64,000 nt of DNA, taken from assembly GCF_027595985.1 (NCBI RefSeq), contig NC_073302.1, positions 171,480,034 through 171,544,033 on the forward strand, in the 5' to 3' direction. How positions within the stretch are numbered: the first letter of the stretch is position 1; every line of letters begins with the position of its first letter. The stretch is from Sorex araneus. Lineage: Eukaryota > Chordata > Mammalia > Eulipotyphla > Soricidae. The position numbers and the translations under genes are program-made. Positions 48,304 to 64,000 of the stretch are shown piece by piece. The notes beneath the pieces were generated by a model that was not told the DNA's origin, did no database searches, and saw only the letters and a program-made list of their open reading frames with translations.

Positions 48304-49814
48304 TAAATTTCTGCCATTTTTAAAGTTCCCCAACTCTGATAACACTTAGAATTTTGTTTGTTTTGAGCACACTATTTAGCACCACTCTCCTTTTCTAAGT
48401 AGGAGTAAATGAGACTGGTTAAACCACTTAGTAGATGTCAGGCATGAAGTAAACATTGTAAAAACTGGGTTAGGAATGATTTGAATCACACAGGAACTGG
48501 GCAGCAATTTCAAGAAAAGGCAATAAACAGCAGAGAGAGTATGTGTAAACCCATGTGAAAAAAACTGACCTGAGATGGATTAGCTTTGGGTGTTTTCCTA
48601 TGTTCCTTTCTAGAAAGCCTGGCTCTCAGCTCCCTTCAGTTCTGCTGAAGGTCAGAACTAGCAGCAAAGTTAGTTACCTCTTGATTATGGGCCTAGAAAA
48701 AAGGCTAACATTATAGGTGAAAGAAACCTCATGGGACACGAGCTAACACCCCCAAAAATAAATGGAGAACAAGAGCTTTAAGTGTCAGGCCCAGCCCACT
48801 CTTCTGCCAAAGGCTGAGGAAGATGGAAGGGAAGGGCATCAGGGTTGTACCAACAATGTCTGGTAGAGCATCTCTGGCTGACATCGGGTCAGATCCCGAA
48901 AATCACTAATTTAGAATGACAGTTGTGAGAACAGGGAAGAAATGAGCAGACTGGCAAGCGCTTGGTCTTGTTAAAGAAGTCAAGGGAAGAATCACTGCTG
49001 CATTATCCCAGTAGTTTAAAACCCGGACCAAACACTGGAATCTCTCAGGCATATCTTGAAAAGGCAGAGTCCTAGTCCCCATCCTTAAAGTGTCGGTTGC
49101 GTAGGTCTGAATGATGATCACAGCCAAATTTGGGAACTTGTCAAAGTATAGTTAGTCTTGTAGATTAACTTCTGAACTATATAGTTATAGAATATCATTA
49201 ACTTATATTACTTCACAGAGCAACATTATAAAGCTGCTATTTATAATGATAACTAAGCCAATGGGTGGTTTAGAAAAACCACATACATAAAATATACAAC
49301 CACACAGTTTTGTACAATAAATAATACATGTAAGTAGCTGGAAATATTTTTAAATGTTTTTTAAAACCACAAATGCAAAGGAAGCAACACGGAGTTCTTC
49401 AAATATATTCAAATATATTAAGTTTTAAAATTTAGAATTTATATTCAATATTGATACTCTAAAGAAGACAAGACACTTTTTTTAAACTTCAGACAAAAAA
49501 GTTCAAATCATCATAATTGAAGGAGTTGCATGATCAATTAAGTGTTGTCAGCATTATTTCCAAGATATTTTTCCATTAATTTTTTAAATGGAGCCATATA
49601 CCTGAGTGTTCTGAATAACATACACATACCCATTAGCAGTATCAGACTCACCAACATTTACATTATGCTTCTTCAACAGAATCTGAGATCGAACAATAAA
49701 AGACATATGAATTGTATGATGAATTGATAGGCTGAGCATCAGAATGACGGAAGGAATTGAATCTTTGAGTCTTTTATCATGAAATTCTGCATTGTGCTAA
49801 TCTGCTCTTGCATA

Positions 49815-50146
49815 TTAGAAAACGGACATTAAGGCTTTATTGTAAGACATTACAAAAAAAAAAGCCCTACTGTGCACCACATACAATGGAGAAAATAGTT
49901 TATAAATAACTGATGAGCATCTACGGAAATCATATTTTTCTCTTCATTATGAGCTTCCTAAGAATCAAAGATGTTTTTCAGATTAAAGTGTGATTATATC
50001 CCTAGTTTAAGAACTTAAATGTCTTTATAGTTAAAAAAATAAAAAGATGATTCCAACTATAGTTTGTTTTTTTTTAAATGCTGCTTTAGAGAAAAGTCTG
50101 ATTGCTTATTTCATTCTTTCTTGCAGCTATACTATAAAATAACAAA
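49815..50146 (-). other. SKIC3: SKIC3 3' untranslated region (approximate end)
   Basis: AT-rich unique sequence runs from the stop codon to a minus-strand AATAAA at 49841-49836 with T/G-rich sequence beyond. Other AT-rich hexamer variants exist, so the true end is uncertain. Confidence 0.45.
49836..49841 (-). promoter_or_regulatory. Candidate SKIC3 polyadenylation signal AATAAA
   Basis: Minus-strand AATAAA about 305 bases after the SKIC3 stop, followed by 'tgtccgttttct', a plausible downstream element. Chosen because it is the nearest canonical hexamer I saw. Confidence 0.45.
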
Positions 50147-63026
<12,880 letters not shown>

Positions 63027-63154
63027 CTAAACACAAAAAATTATATTTAGGTGTCTTGTTATCACCAATGTGTTGCTGAAAATCAAGCAAAAAGGAGAAC
63101 AAGCTCATAACAACAACAATAATAAAGTAGATGTGTCTATAGAAAAGTCCTTTC

Positions 63155-63645
63155 TTAGACAAACAGGATGATCTCACTCATGTATTGTATACCGAATAAT
63201 GGGTGAGGAAATGTAGTAAAGAGGGGATGCCTAGCTCACCCTTGACCCAAGAGCTTAGGAAAGAGAAAGAAAAAGGAGAAAAGAAATCAAAGAGAAAGGA
63301 AGAAGATGAGAAGGGAAGTGATGGGCGAACAGGAGTTAGGGCTTGAGTTATACTAGTGATGTGGGAGAGAGGTACAGTCCTATACCCAAAGCACAGACCC
63401 AGCAACACTGAAAAATAAGATCTAAGTTGCAACCACTAAACTATGTAATATGCTTATCAACGTGGCAGCAAGGTGGAGTGCAGGGGACACAGAGTATGGA
63501 ACTCTGATGGAGGAAAGTTGACACTTGTGGTGGGATTGGTGCTGAAATATTATATGCCTAAAACCCGACTATTAACAGCATTATAAATCACAGCTCTCTA
63601 ATTCAATAAATTAAAAAAAATAAAAGACCTTTTTTTAAAGAAAAA
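63155..63645 (+). mobile_element. L1 3' UTR, second subfamily
   Basis: 'aggatgatctcactcatgtattgtat', 'gtgggagagaggtacagtcctatacccaa', 'gtgctgaaatattatatgcctaaaaccc' and an A tail. Matches 56215-56700. It lies in the SKIC3 intron that runs off the window. Confidence 0.7.
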
Positions 63646-63719
63646 ACTGCATTTGTTAGAAGATACCACATTCATCCTTCAAGATTTACCTTTTTTTCAG
63701 CATGGTATTAAAAAAAAAA

Positions 63720-64000
63720 AAGCCAGACCCACAGACCACTAGAATAGAGTTGAGTATCCTGAAAGGCCTTCAAATATATGACCAGTTAGTCTTTGATAAA
63801 GGAATAATAAATGTAAAGTGGAGCAAGGAAAGCCTCTTCAACAAGTGGTGCTTGGAAAACTGGAAGGCTATAAGCAAAAAAATGAACTCAGACCTCTCTC
63901 TAAGGCCAGGCACAAAAGTCAGATCCAAATGGATTAAAGACCTCAATATCAGACCTGAGTCCATAAAGTATGTGAAGGAAAACATAGGCAGAATCCTCCA
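63720..64000 (+). mobile_element. L1 ORF2 C-terminal region, cut by the window end
   Basis: Translates to an L1 ORF2 tail, with recognisable LVFDKGIINVKWSKESLF, NKWCLENWKA and SKWIKDLNIRPESIKYVKEN. The frame is open across most of the fragment, so it may be fairly young. It continues past base 64000. Confidence 0.75.

Larger units (their letters stand above)
31229..49814. other. Intergenic region between the FAM81B and SKIC3 3' ends
   Basis: About 18.6 kb with no exon-like sequence recognised. Named repeats cover perhaps half. Stretches 32120-32880, 34590-35250, 36190-37330, 42720-44065, 46860-47450 and 48310-49814 appear unique. A diverged old interspersed repeat may lie at about 45920-46330 ('gaatttattctcatagttctg…'), family not assigned. 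Confidence 0.6.

Overview
The window is mammalian nuclear DNA. It has spliced genes with GT/AG introns, L1 retrotransposon fragments, endogenous-retrovirus LTRs and a very high density of one tRNA-related SINE. The SINE body ('gctggagc-atagcacagcgggtagggcgtttgccttgca…gagcaccgccaggagtaattcctgagtgcagagccaggagtaacccctg') matches what I know as the SOR family of shrews. The best guess is therefore a shrew (Sorex or a close relative). The species call rests on recognising that repeat and was not checked by a search.

Two protein-coding genes lie tail to tail. FAM81B (+ strand) contributes its last five coding exons (16699-16828, 18213-18319, 27497-27632, 28778-28973, 30915-31048). Splice phases agree at every junction and the frame closes with a stop at 31046-31048, followed by an AATAAA at 31204. 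The reading frame encodes about 233 residues of a coiled-coil protein, the C-terminal half of FAM81B. SKIC3, formerly TTC37 (- strand), contributes its last seven coding exons, 63026 down to 50147. They encode about 297 C-terminal residues of the TPR scaffold of the cytoplasmic SKI complex and end with TAA at 50149-50147. FAM81B and SKIC3/TTC37 are also convergent neighbours in human, which supports both calls. About 18.6 kb of repeat-rich intergenic DNA separates the two 3' ends.

Region by region: 1-16.7 kb is an intron upstream of the first visible FAM81B exon. It holds broken L1s, a (GGAA)n array and a minus-strand class II (betaretrovirus-like) provirus remnant at 7.54-13.83 kb with a gag pseudogene, an Env transmembrane fragment and no recognisable pol. 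From 16.7 to 31.2 kb lie FAM81B exons and introns, including an unusual 708-bp L1 derivative and a solo LTR of the same retroviral family. From 31.2 to 49.8 kb is intergenic DNA with two further LTR structures and many nested insertions. From 49.8 to 64 kb lie SKIC3 exons and introns, ending in an L1 ORF2 fragment that runs off the window.

I see no new enzymatic or defence system here. The most unusual items are a 104-bp partial duplication of a FAM81B exon with its splice donor, an L1 inserted 47 bp upstream of another FAM81B exon, an L1-like element that joins a GC-rich promoter-like 5' segment directly to a 3' UTR between perfect target-site duplications, and a composite ~500-bp retroposon family that may be undescribed. 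No tRNA, rRNA or CRISPR locus was found.
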